A stretch of 64,000 nt of DNA, from assembly GCA_009763385.1 (NCBI GenBank), contig CM019827.1, positions 118,305,964 through 118,369,963 on the forward strand, in the 5' to 3' direction. Below are positions 23,575 through 34,399 of the stretch, piece after piece (the first letter of the stretch is position 1; each line of letters begins with the position of its first letter). Under the pieces are notes generated by a model. That model saw only the letters and a program-made list of their open reading frames with translations, was not told where the DNA came from and did no database searches. Source of the DNA: Coix lacryma-jobi var. lacryma-jobi (Eukaryota > Streptophyta > Magnoliopsida > Poales > Poaceae). The position numbers were made by a program, and so were the translations under genes.

Positions 23575-26500
23575 TGTAACAGAACCGACCAATTTATAAG
23601 AGCACAAGTACGAAATTCGCCGCCTAGGCAGAGTAAATTTGTGGTACTTGAGCCCCTATAAACCGGTAGTCCGTGAAATCACGAAGGATTTCAAACTTTC
23701 CAACATCAACACATAGGATCGTAATATTCAGCGTCGACTGTCATACGACAGAGATGACACAAATAGTTTCGGAGTAGCAACTTAGTTATTACAAACCAGG
23801 TTTGAAAACAGTAGCGGAAGCTTAACTTGAAACGTTGTTCCGAAATTCACACACACACTTAATGATTACAGTGCCATTTAGTAGTCATCCTTAACATAGC
23901 AAAAGATACGAACAGAAGAGGTCATTGCCCGTGACCTGACCTAGATCACCCGAGGCTGGAGGCTGGAAAGAGAGACAATTGATGCAATAACCATGGAAGA
24001 CCTGGCCATCTGCAACAACAAAGGGTAGAACCCTGAGTACGAGAAGGTACTCAGCTAGACTTACCCGCCTTAAACCAGAAATAAGTTGACATCAAGGAGT
24101 ATGCAAGGCTAGTATATAGTGGAGGCTGGTAATAGACCACATTTTTGCATAAAAAGCCATTTGTTAATTAAGTAGTTCTCCTGTCCTTTAGCTGTCAATT
24201 TAATGGTAATTATCCTATTTACTAGATTAGCAAACTGCACTATACAAACATGGTAGTGATCCAACAATCACAAAAATGTAACAAACAGATCGAGTGACCA
24301 TTTCCAAAAGTATCATGATAGCTGTCTCGTGTTCCACATTTTTCAGTATCGAGGTCGATCAGCGTTCAAGTCAAGTGCTCACTATCCAGGAGCGATGGCG
24401 ATTATAATCGATTCCTAACCAGCTGGTGATTTATTTCCCACACAAACCACACCCACCCGTCGGTGAGCTACAGATGACCACAACATTGTTCCAGGAGTCG
24501 CGGTTTCAACCGCCACCATCACACCCGGAGGCAAGCCCGACTGCCAAGGAGTTGGACTTAACCACCATCACCCGGGTCTTACTATTCGCGCCCCCGCGTC
24601 CCACTAACTCTCCACCGTGGCTTCGGCTGATGCGTAGGACCTGAGAGCCGGCCTGGAACGATGAGCGGCTTCGCGGTCGGAACGAGTTATCCTTCCAGCT
24701 AAATGTGGGACATGCGTTCAACATGACAAGAAGTCTATCTTACAAGATACTGATTCCCATAAAACACGGCTAGAAATACTGTAGTATACACTACAGGAAT
24801 CTGCCGATCTCCATTTTCCACAACACTCAGTTATCCCACTTAATGGAAATATCCGGTTAATCGGTCAAGTAACCACCTATTGCTCGCGGTAACATGAAGG
24901 TTGCCCGACTTCTACCGGTCTAAGCAATTCTAAGCATAACTCGGATCTGATTCTATATAGGTGTCAAGGATAATATTTCAAGATAACAAGGTATGAATAG
25001 TGATGCATCAACGGTATCAAACAACTCCTATACTTAATGCAACAAACATAACAGATTAAGTTAATTAAAACTGTAGGTAGTTAGAAATGCTCCGGGGCTT
25101 GCCTTTCTCGAAGGTGCTCGGTTGGTGATTCGGGCACTCCGGAAGTTCTTCTTCAAACTCTTCCACGATAGCTCCTGGTTCCTGCTCCTGAGGCTGCTCC
25201 TCGTTTTCCTCTGCTATCACTGTCTCTTCTACCGAACCTGTTATGATGCATATGCGCGAATGAATGGATGATACATGGGCATAGAAAATGCATTGCAATT
25301 GAATTGACCGAATAGGTGCATATTTCCTCTCCGGTAGAGTGTAACACTCTATCGAAAGAGTAGCTATGCTAACACACAAAGTACAGCTACTAAGAATGCA
25401 CTGAAAGACTATTTTACCCTTGCTGGCCCCCTCCATAAAAAGACACCAAAGCTAATTTAATAAACTAATTATTCCACTAAGAACAAGCTATAACTGCACC
25501 TTATAGCTAACAGCTTAGAAAAATCTAAAAAATACTGTAGGTTCCTAACAGAAAGTAAAGCATACTGTACAAATTTCAGGACAATAGCATGTATATATAA
25601 TTCTGTATGAAAAAGACAAATCTCAGGTGAAAAGATACTTTGAACTACACCCTATCTTAAAAAGTGTCAAACAACAGATTTCATATTTTTGTTTAGCGCT
25701 TTTTAGCATAAGAGCAGTTTATAAAAATTATGAGACTCAAATTCCATATATTTTAATTACTACAAATTATACAGAAAACAGCATTTAATTAATTTAAAGG
25801 TTAACTTCAAATTAATTCAACCAAACAGTAGTTATAATTTTTCTGTGACTCTACATCACCTACACAGTTCATCAAAACAAATCTCATATTTCTGAGCCAA
25901 AACATGATTTACTATGCATTAAACAAGATATCAGCCTAAACATAAATTAATTATTACTGCATACAAAAACTATCATAACAGAGCATATCATATTTTTCAT
26001 GCATAGAACTCATCAAAACAAACTTAACAAAATTGGTTTCACATTTATTGGATTAACAGAACTTAAGTTATGATTTAAACAAGCATTATCAGCATTTCTG
26101 AAAAACATATATTGAAAAACACTAAACCCTAACTGCTACAAACACCCGACACAACTGCACCCAAGCGGCTGACAACCAGGGCCCGTGGTCAAAGCGACCC
26201 CACCTGTCACACACAGAAAAACAGAGGAGGAGTTGACCTCGCCGGAGCTCGCCGACGGCGGCTCCTCCGACGAAACCAACACTACCGACGGACCCCTCTC
26301 TTCCTTCCGCGCCGATTGGTACCACTCACTGGCCCAGCATTGGCACGGATCGCAGGCCGTCGCAAATGGCGGCTACGGCGGCGCGGACTTCCTACGCCGG
26401 CCATCTCCGACCACGACGAGCTAAACTAACCCACTATTCGCACTCCTCAGATCTACACAACCCTAATGCGAAGCAAAAGAACGAAGGATTCGCCGTTGAC

Positions 26501-27756
26501 ACGGCGGGAACACGGCCATGCCATCGCCGGCGCACATGGCGGGCGGCGGATGACAGGACGGGGACGGGGCAACCGAACCCTAATCGGTTAAACAGACTTC
26601 ACACCTTCTTCCTGGATGCTTACTGACTCATGAACGCGAGTTAGAAAGGTGGATTTGCACGGGAAAGGAATCGGCCACGGCGGACCGAGCTTGGCGGCGC
26701 CGGCGACCATGGCGGAACTCGTCCGCGGCTTACCAAGGGCTTAACACGAGGCGCTAGCTAAGGCAAACGATGGAGGAGGTTGAGGCGAGGAGCTAGCTAG
26801 CGTTGCGGTTTGCTCGGCGGTTGCGCGGCGAAACGACGGCGGACGGGACTTCCCCCTTCGCGCGGCGGCGACGCAAGAGAGCTTGGAGCGATGAGGCAGA
26901 GGGAGAGGGAGAGAGCGCTCTGCGGAGGAGAGCGTGCACGGCGCTTAAGGCTGCCACGCCGCGCGCGCTGGCCGGCCGGTCGGGAATCGGACGCCACGCG
27001 GCGCTCTTCCCCTGCGCGCGGTCGGCCACGACGCGGCGATTTAAACTGAATCGGGCGATTCAGTTGGCTAATGGCCGACTGACGGACCCATTTCAAACGC
27101 GATTAACTCACTAACCCTTCATCAAACGCTAAACCAATGCAACATGAGTTCACGACTGCAAACCGATAAACTGCCACTGCGGTTGGATATAGAGTTGACG
27201 CCCTGGTTCGGCTTGGATTAGCTTGAGAAGGTGCTAATGATAGCCTGGAGGCCGAATGAAAAACCAGCTTTAGGACTTAGGAAAATTTCCAAGTCTAAAA
27301 CCCTTCCAATTTGCCTTGTGGACCCTAAAACACCATGCTAAACCCATTTTCATGAGTTGGTCCTTAAACAACTTTTGTTCTATATACTAAATTCTACACA
27401 CTTTTCTTAAGGCCCCACAGCCATGCAAAGCTTCTAACAAGGAGGTCTTTGTTAGTCAAACAAAAGGACTTTAGAGGCTCTATAGGGTTGACTAGGGTTT
27501 AACTACTTGATTAGGCAAAATGTCCAGCATAACCATGCCTTCATTTGACTTCTCAACAAGGTTAGATGGTTAGAAAGACTTAACCACTCCCAAGCAAGAC
27601 AAGCAACACTTCATCAAAGCAAACTTATAAGCAAGCAAACACATGAAATGACATTTTATGTGAGAAAAAGAATAACATATGAATGCTTCATGATCATGAG
27701 ATGATTATGCATGATGAGAAATGATGTCATGCTAGCTTAACACCAGAGGTGTTACA
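23575..27756 (-). repeat. 3' LTR of the Tekay-type element
   Basis: Bounded by TGTAACAG at 23,575 and GGTGTTACA at 27,756, it is colinear with the 5' LTR, with scattered substitutions and many 1-4 bp indels. A CpG-rich stretch (about 26,240-27,040) likely marks the promoter-proximal leader. A minus-strand ORF at 25,065-25,436 has an acidic C-terminal half and recurs, altered, in the other LTR; I do not call it a gene. Confidence 0.92.
24033..24054 (-). other. LTR stem-loop (Tekay 3' LTR)
   Basis: CTGAGTAC and GTACTCAG form a perfect 8-bp stem around GAGAAG. The 5' LTR has the same at 34,847-34,868. On the minus strand it is followed by AGGGTTCTACC and then TTGTTGCAG. The LARD-like LTRs carry a matching stem with another loop. 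Confidence 0.6.
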
Positions 27757-27776
27757 GCCCTTCCCCCCTTAAAGAA
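27757..27776 (-). other. Polypurine tract of the Tekay-type element
   Basis: On the minus strand CTTTAAGGGGGGAAGGGC directly precedes the 3' LTR start TGTAACACC, the expected priming site for plus-strand DNA synthesis. It follows TCTCGGGACGAGATTT, shared with the LARD-like element. Confidence 0.85.
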
Positions 27777-27791
27777 ATCTCGTCCCGAGAT

Positions 27792-27960
27792 TTACTGACC
27801 ATTGCTTATGGAACGATGGATAAACTTTCTGGAGATAGTCTTCGTTTCCCAAGTTGCATCTCCGTCATCATGATGACTCCATAGAACTTTATACACCTTT
27901 ACTAAGCGATTGCGAGTTACTCTTTAGTTGCTGTCCAAAACTCGCACGGGTTGCTCCTGA
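27792..27960 (-). pseudogene. Integrase C-terminal chromodomain (Tekay element), with internal stop
   Basis: The minus strand reads RVTRNRLVKVYKVLW, SHHDDGDATWETK and ISRKFIHRSISNGQ, ending at a stop at 27,792-27,794. This matches the chromodomain that follows integrase in plant chromoviruses (pattern V.W....D.ATWE). Of the usual aromatic cage, only the Trp of VLW is evident, as in the variant chromodomains I recall for plant elements of this branch. A TAA at 27,924-27,926 interrupts the frame just before it, so this copy would not make the fusion as read. Chromodomains of this kind are thought to steer integration toward particular chromatin. Confidence 0.8.
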
Positions 27961-29180
27961 TATGGGAGGTCTGATGCTAGCTTCAACTCTTGAGGTTCTA
28001 TCTTTCTTCCGGTACACGTAGACACTTCTTTAACTGTGATGAAACATGAAGACCGGAAAGATCGAACTCATAGCTTCGGGTAACTGAAGTTGATAAGATA
28101 CTTCTCCCTTTCTTTTCAAGATACGATATGGTCCAACATATCTCGGGCTAGCTTCTTTTTAATGCCGAACCTTTGTACTCCCCTCATCGGAGTTATTTTA
28201 GGTAAACATGATCTCCCTTCTCAAACTCCAACGGTCTTCTTCTTTTATCAGCATAACTTTTCTGTCGGGATTGTGTGCTTGTAAGTGTTGATGAATAATC
28301 TGCACCTTTTCTCGGCTTCTGCCACGAAGTCAATTCCAAAATATCTCCTTTCCCTGGGTTCAATCCAATTTAACGGAGTCACACACTTACATCCATATGA
28401 AGCTTCAATGGTGCCATCTTGATACTCTCTTGATAGCTATTATTGTACGAGAACTCTGCTAACGGTAGCCATGATTCCCATGATCCTTTGGAGGATAACA
28501 CACAAGCTCTGAGCATATCTTCAAGCACTTGATTCACTCTTTCGGTTTGACCTGCGGTCTGAGGATGATAAGCTATACTGTGAATCAACTTCGTTCCAAA
28601 CCTTTATGTAACTGCTGCCAAAAGTGCGCGGTGAACTGAGATCCACGATCTGAAACAATGTCTTTGGTATTCCATGCAAACGCACAATCTCTTTGATGTA
28701 GATATCTGCATACCGAGGCGGTCGATATCCGGTTTTGACTGGAATAAAGTGAGCAGATTTGGTCAAACGATCCACTATTACCCAAATGGAATTCATCCCT
28801 TTTTCCGAGGTGGGGTAATCCAGTTATGAAATCCATACTGATGTCTTCCATTTCCAAACAGGCACAGATAACGGTTGTAACAACCCTGCAGGTTTCATAT
28901 GCACTGCCCTAACTCTGCAATAAGTATCACACCTTGCAACATAGGCTGCTATCACTTTCTTCATCTTGGTCCACCAAAAATGAGGTTGTAGGTCATGATA
29001 CATCTTACTGCTTCCTGGGTGAAGAGATAACTTAGATAAGTGGGCCTCATCTAAGATTTTATCCTTGAGATCTTTGTTCTTTGGCACGACAAGACGATCC
29101 CTGAACCATAACACTCCTTGTTCATCCAACTTAAAAGAAGTTAAAGGATCTTTTAACATCTTTGTTTGATATGAGCAACT
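27960..29180 (-). pseudogene. Integrase (Tekay element), frameshifted
   Basis: The N-terminal zinc-binding region is at about 29,060-28,900: HLSKLSLHPGSSKMYHDLQ, then FWWTKMKK and VARCDTYCRV, where the usual Cys spacing is one longer. The catalytic core shows the first Asp in MDFITGLPHLGKRDEF (about 28,840), the second in DIVSDRGSQFTAHFW (about 28,660) and the Glu in HPQTAGQTERVNQ (about 28,540). It is split over at least three frames. The integrase would insert the cDNA into chromatin. The C-terminal part runs toward the chromodomain near 27,960. Confidence 0.85.
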
Positions 29181-29199
29181 CCTTTATCTGACTTCTGAG

Positions 29200-30560
29200 C
29201 TTCGATAATCTGACTCTCTAGCGAGCAACCTAACTGAATGTTGAACAAAACTTCTGGATGTATCAGGAAACTTTTCTTCAAACAACGGTTGCACCATAAC
29301 ACTGTGCGATTTCCGACTTTAAAGCATCTGCAACCACGTTTGCCTTCCCTGGGTGATAGTGAACTTGCAAGTTATAGTCCTTTATCAACTCCAGCCATCT
29401 GCGCTGCCTCATGTTCAACTCAGGTTGAGTGAAGATATACTTTAGACTCTTATGATCGGTATAGATGTTGCACACATTTCCCAACAAGTAGTGTCTCCAT
29501 ATCTTTAGAGCATGCACTACTGCCGCTAATTCCAAATCATGTAAGTAGGGTAGTTGATCTCATGTTTCCTTAACTGTCTTGAGGCGTACGCTATCACGCG
29601 TCCATCTTGCATTAGCACACAGCCCAAACCTATCTTGGATGCGTCACAAAACACATCAAAAGGTTCTCTATATCCGGTTGAGCCAAAACAGGGGCAGTGG
29701 TCAGCAGTTCTCTTAAAATTCGGAAAGCTGCTTCACACTCCTCTGTCCAGACAAACTTCATATTTTTGCAACAACGAGGTCATCGTTTTGCGATCTTGGA
29801 GAAATCCGGAATGAAGCGACGATAGTAACCAGCCAAACCTAGAAAACTTCTGACTTCCGTGACGGTGGTTGGTTGCCTTCCAATCCATAACCTCTTGTAC
29901 CTTTCCTGGATCCACTGAGATTCCATCTCCTGATAACACATGTCCAAGAAAATGAACTTTCTTCAACCAGAACTCACACTTACTGAACTTAGCATATAGC
30001 TTATGCTCTCGAAGCCTGTTAGAACTATCCATAAGTGTTCCGCATGATCTTCTTCGTTCTCCGAATATATCAAGATATCATCCAAAAAGACTATCACAAA
30101 CCGATCCAACTCAGGCATAAACACAGAATTCATTAGGTACATAAAGTATGCAGGAGCATTTGTCAAGCCAAAACGACATGACAAGATACTCATACAACCC
30201 GTACCTAGTGGAAAAAGCCGTTTTAGGTATATCCTTAGGGTGATCTTGATCTGATGGTACCCTGATCTTAAGTCTATCTTGGAAAACACTCTAGCTCTCG
30301 TCAACTGATCAAAGAGGATATCAATCCGAGGTAAAGGATACTTATTCTTGACTGTTACTGCATTCAAGGTCTGTAATCCCACACATACGCAGACTTTTAT
30401 CCTTCTTTTTCACAAAGAGTGCCGGACATCCCCACTCGGATGAACTTGGTTGAATCAAACCCTTATCCAACAACTCTTTCAACTGAACCTTCAACTCCGC
30501 TAACTCATTAGGAGGCATACGATACGGTCTTCTGGATATAGGTGTGTTCCAGGTATCAAC
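29200..30560 (-). pseudogene. Reverse transcriptase and RNase H (Tekay element), frameshifted
   Basis: The RT begins near 30,560 with NELAELKVQLKELLDKG and SSEWGCPALFVKKKD. It continues with NKYPLPRIDILFDQL and FSKIDLRSGYHQIKI, the catalytic VIVFLDDILIYS (chromovirus-type F-DD box) near 30,080, and the thumb region CEFWLKKVHFLGHVLS near 29,950. RNase H is at about 29,760-29,270, with ELAAVVHALKIWRHYLLG, CNIYTDHKSLKYIF and HPGKANVVADALK. At least two frameshifts separate these pieces, so the copy looks inactive unless they are sequencing errors. Confidence 0.88.
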
Positions 30561-30854
30561 TCTATTGCAAACTCCACATTCCTATCTGGAGGTAAACCAA
30601 GGTAACTCATCTGGAAACACATCTGGAAACTCACATACTACAGGGATTTCTTGAAGATCTGCCACTTGCACTGCACAACTCATAGCACTGAGATTAAGAC
30701 GATCAGGAAGAAGAAAACCACTTGCAATCTTTTGTTGTCCTCGGGGTCTTCAAAGAGATTATCTTCTTCCGGTATCTAAGACCACTTCCCACTTTTTCAT
30801 CCAGTCCATTCCAAGGATAACATCCAAGGATAGGACCTGGCATGACTACTAGGC

Positions 30855-31060
30855 TTACTCGATACCGCTTACCTTCCAAACTAAGAGTAGCCCCACATAC
30901 ACTTGATTAGACAACACACTTGCACTAGCTGAGTTTATTCGAAACCCAAAATCCATTGTTACCATTTCCTGATTATGCTTAAGTGCAAATGCTTGACTTA
31001 CAAAAGAATGTGATGAACCAGAATCAAACAAAAACAACTGCAGAGATATTGTTGATAGAG
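30855..31060 (-). pseudogene. Aspartic protease (Tekay element)
   Basis: The active-site motif LFDSGSSHSFVSQAFA is seen at about 31,031-30,985, preceded by hydrophobic residues and followed by a short stretch of the fold. D-S/T-G is the catalytic signature of retroviral aspartic proteases. It lies between the Gag zinc knuckle and RT as expected. A frameshift separates it from the upstream gag frame, and the 30,560-30,850 stretch has no long open frame. Confidence 0.75.
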
Positions 31061-32202
31061 AACATACCAGCTGTTACAGGCTCACCCTCTGAGATGCCTT
31101 CCAAGGAGGTATGATGCACACGAGCTTGCAATTGATTAGTCTCCTTTCTTGGGCTAGGACATGTCCGGGACAGATTGCCCTTCTTTGCCACAGTTGTAAC
31201 ATGGCCCCTTGACGTAGTGCCTGCGAAGTTCTGATTCCCTGTCCTGCTTTTGTACTGCGATGTTGACCTTTTTGCCACTTTCTGGACCTTGGTTGCTGCT
31301 GATTTCCCTGAAAACGACGCTGAGGAGGCTTGAACCGTGCTCCCCGTGCTCTGCTACATGAAAATGAGGACGATCGCCACTTGATTTCTGTTCTGCTGTG
31401 CTCCTGTATCAAAAGTTTTATGCGGGCTTTAGATGCACTATAGAGATTGTTGTGGTTTTCTTGAGTCAAACAGTCACTGACGAAGTCATTGAACTGGGTT
31501 CTGGAAGAATTTCCCATTGACTTCAGGAGCTTTGGACTTAGGCCCCTTTCATACAAGCAATCTTCTTGCATCTGTATTGACATACTCAGGCGCATAACGA
31601 GCAAGATTGTTGAAAGCATGAAGATATTCAGCCATTGTTTTGGTACCCTGAGTCAAACTCAAAAACTCTGTTACCTTCATAGCCATTAAACGGGAGGAAT
31701 ATAATGCCTCGAAAGCCGCTGTAATACTGTTCCCAAACTATAGGTTGATTTGCCGGAAAAGCGGTACGGTGATGTGCCCACCATATACCAGCCGGTCCTT
31801 GCAACTGATGAGCTGCGTATTCCACCTTCAGAGATTCCGTCAGACGGAGCAACCTGAACTTCTGTTCGACAGTGTTGATCCATTCATCTGCTTCCAAAGG
31901 TTCCACTGCTTCCTTAAAGATTGGAGGTCTAGTGTCCAAGAAGTCCTTAAACGTGCTGTACTGATTAACATCTTGACCACCTGACCTGCCGCTCTACGGG
32001 TATTCTCAGCGATGTATCTTCGGAGATTTGCTTCCATGTTGCGTTGCATAGCTTCCATACTGCGCTGACTTCCCAAAAACTGAGCAAAGAACTGCTCTGC
32101 CGTGTAAGGAGGAGGAGGAGGAGGATTGGCTTCCTCGCCCTGTCCACTCCCATCTGCACCACTGGCGCTGCCGGTTCCACGACGAGTGTTCACCATCTGC
32201 AT
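31060..32202 (-). pseudogene. gag (Tekay element), frameshifted
   Basis: The ATG is at 32,202 (MQMVNTRRGTG) or 32,196; the upstream extension has no ATG. The N-terminal part is Gly/Ser- and Pro-rich (PPPPPP) with a basic helical run. The capsid-like Retrotrans_gag region is at about 31,940-31,630: RPPIFKEAVEPLEADEW, EQKFRLLRL, YAAHQLQGPAGIWW and WEQYYSGFRG. The zinc knuckle near 31,200 reads CYNCGKEG and then, after a frame change, NLSRTC; the spacing fits CX2CX4HX4C, but the His position is Asn. Several frames are needed from end to end, so it is broken. Confidence 0.82.
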
Positions 32203-32516
32203 AGCCAATCAATAATCGATGAGTGATGCCATATATATAGATCAAAATGCGTAATGACTGCAGTACTGTATTCGAACATAGTTCATACAATAAGGCACAT
32301 TCACAAGTTGTTCCACACAAATAACATCACAAACAGATTATACGAAAAGCGCTTAATACTCGCATGGACACGAACGGATAAGCACAACGATAGCCTGATA
32401 CTTAAAACGGTTCAAAGGTAGCAACAAGGTTCTTAAGCTTACAACACATCAAAGGTTCCACAGATCCAACATAACCGATACACAAGACCACGACGATAAA
32501 CATCGAGACCTAAACT

Positions 32517-33601
32517 CTAATCGCTCTCAGCATCTGACACATGACCCTCGACATCATCGGCTCCATCATCTTCCTCTTCTTCTTCGTCTTCTTCTTCCTG
32601 ATTAGCGAAGAGCATTCCTCCATCTTCATCACCGCCATCAGCAAGAACAACTCCCAACTCCCCATCCATCTCGGCTGCACCTGGAGGATGGTATGGATGA
32701 AGCTGGTTGTGAAGACGATGCACTTCCTCATGGAGGTTGTTGTTGTAGGCTTCAGATGCCGCCAACTGCTGCTCCAAGGCCACGATACGAACTCTCATAT
32801 CCACCTCTTCTTCCCATGCTTGATTTCGCTGCTGAAGAAGCTTTAATCTGATTCTCCGCACTCCGATTAGCATGCTTCTCACGCCCTAGCTGCTCTTGCA
32901 GCCTGATGATCTCTTGAGCTGCGACTACATTCCTGCGAACCACCTGATCCTTCTCTATGGTCATCTGCTTCAGCTCTTCCTGCATCTTTTCCACTTCTTC
33001 ATCAAACTCGCGCTGAGCTTGCCTTTTCTCATCCTTGACATGGTGATAGGACTCAGTCATACTGCACAAGCTGTGTTGCATGACCGCGTACCCCTTCATT
33101 ACCGCATACATGGCACTTGCTGCCGGACCATCACATGCCTGAAGCTCACTGGGACTACCCTCAACAGCTTCCTGCCTGGTCTGCACCCAAACATCCTTGA
33201 ATGGGTCAGCCCTTGGAAACACTCCTGCAGAGCCCGACTGAGGTCTTCCGGGAACCGCTCCATGATGTCCTGGAGAATGAGGAACGCTGCTGACTGCGCA
33301 CCTTCCCAAGGATCCCTTCCTTTGCTCTCATACATCCAACCGGACCACACAGATCCTCTTCCCTGGGCTTCACCACTGCGGTAACATACACCAGGGTGGT
33401 GTCTCCCAGAGGCTCTTTGACCAGAAGTAGCGAGGCTCTCGACCATCCGGGTATCCCACGAACGCAGAACCCTCCAAGCAACGTAGGTGTCCCAAACACA
33501 TCCAGAAACTTTGCCTTGCACCTCTCCGACCTAGGTGCCAACTGGTGTCTGGGAACCCTGCCGCCCGTTGACTTACGTGCGGTTTCCTTAGTCCGTCCCA
33601 T
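32517..33601 (-). pseudogene. Extra leader ORF with histone H3-like N-terminal tail, coiled coil and acidic tail (frameshifted)
   Basis: The ATG at 33,601-33,599 opens GRTKETARKSTGG, then RVPRHQLA: 16 of the first 21 residues equal histone H3 positions 1-21. The start is chosen there because it places the tail at the exact N-terminus; CTACAG just upstream could be a splice acceptor. No histone fold follows. The same frame runs to about 33,360; later parts lie in three other frames, with changes near 33,365, 33,215 and 32,880. They include RDPWEGAQSAAFLILQDIME, a long Glu/Lys/Gln-rich predicted coiled coil (about 33,060-32,690) and an acidic end (EEEDEEEEEDDGADD), stopping at 32,517. The ORF sits between PBS and gag on the gag strand. 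The tail is what I see; mimicry of H3 is inference and the function is unknown. Confidence 0.75.
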
Positions 33602-34399
33602 CTGTAGCAGGATTATCATGATAACATAAGCATAGGTCTTCCAACTCGAGCAATGAATCCATAAAGGGTGGAAGTAATGCAAAAAGGAAAGAAAGCATTA
33701 TGCCATGATATGTATATGTATGAAAACGTTCCGTACGTCCTTTCCACTACATAAGAACTATGCGGTGGCAAACCACGATACTCTCATACGTTAACTATTT
33801 CGTTCTAACGGTGCGTAGTTAGTGTACCTGCAGAAGATCCATTTCAGCCCTGCCCCACAGTATGATAATCATGCATTGCTGAAATTTAAATCTAGATACT
33901 CACCTAGGTGTACACCCCGTATACACGTAAGCAGTATATGCACCCATTTAACAGTATCACCCCCGTTACTGCGTACCTTCCCCTGCACGTGTGTTCAACG
34001 TGTGTAGGTTCCAGTACCAACTAACACTCCCCTAGGTCGACGGTTGTTCGACCATGCTCTCACAACTTTCCTTACCTTGGCGTAGAGGCAACTGATCCAT
34101 ACATTACCATTCCGAAGAATAGCACCCATACAATTTCACCCTTGCCGTATGGACGACAGAATAAACAAAAATCAAGTATGATGCAAGACCCTCCAAGTTA
34201 GTACTTAAATAAGCCACCTGAGATCCTATGGGCATAAAGGATATGACCACTGGCACACCTAATTTTTTTTTTTGAAAAATTTTCCTCTACACACCGACTT
34301 TGTGAATGTTTGAAAATAATTTTTGGACTCCAAATTATTTTTATTACCAAATTTTTAGTCCTATGAACAGTACCCGCTGAATTATGCTCCGATGCCAGC
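33602..34399 (-). other. Leader region and primer-binding site (Tekay element)
   Basis: TGGCATCGGAGC (minus strand, 34,397-34,386) lies two bases after the 5' LTR and differs from the tRNA-iMet type TGGTATCAGAGC at two positions. The following ~785 bp to the leader ORF hold no convincing gene. A 9-11 T homopolymer near 34,262 and AT-rich sequence are the only notable features. Confidence 0.8.

Noticed and set aside
25065..25436. ORF in the Tekay LTR with an acidic half (EETVIAEENEEQ), repeated at 35,880-36,261
   Set aside because: Both LTRs were identical at insertion, so recurrence is not evidence of selection. The N-terminal half differs between them and no domain is recognised.
32541..32846. 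Plus-strand Phe-rich ORF (FLFFFVFFFLI) suggesting a membrane protein
   Set aside because: It is the complement of the acidic EEEDEEEEEDD codons of the leader ORF.
33206..33682. A processed pseudogene of host histone H3 as the source of the H3-like tail
   Set aside because: Only the tail matches; no part of the histone fold follows, there is no poly(A) or insertion scar, and the ORF continues as coiled coil and acidic tail in the normal leader position of the element.
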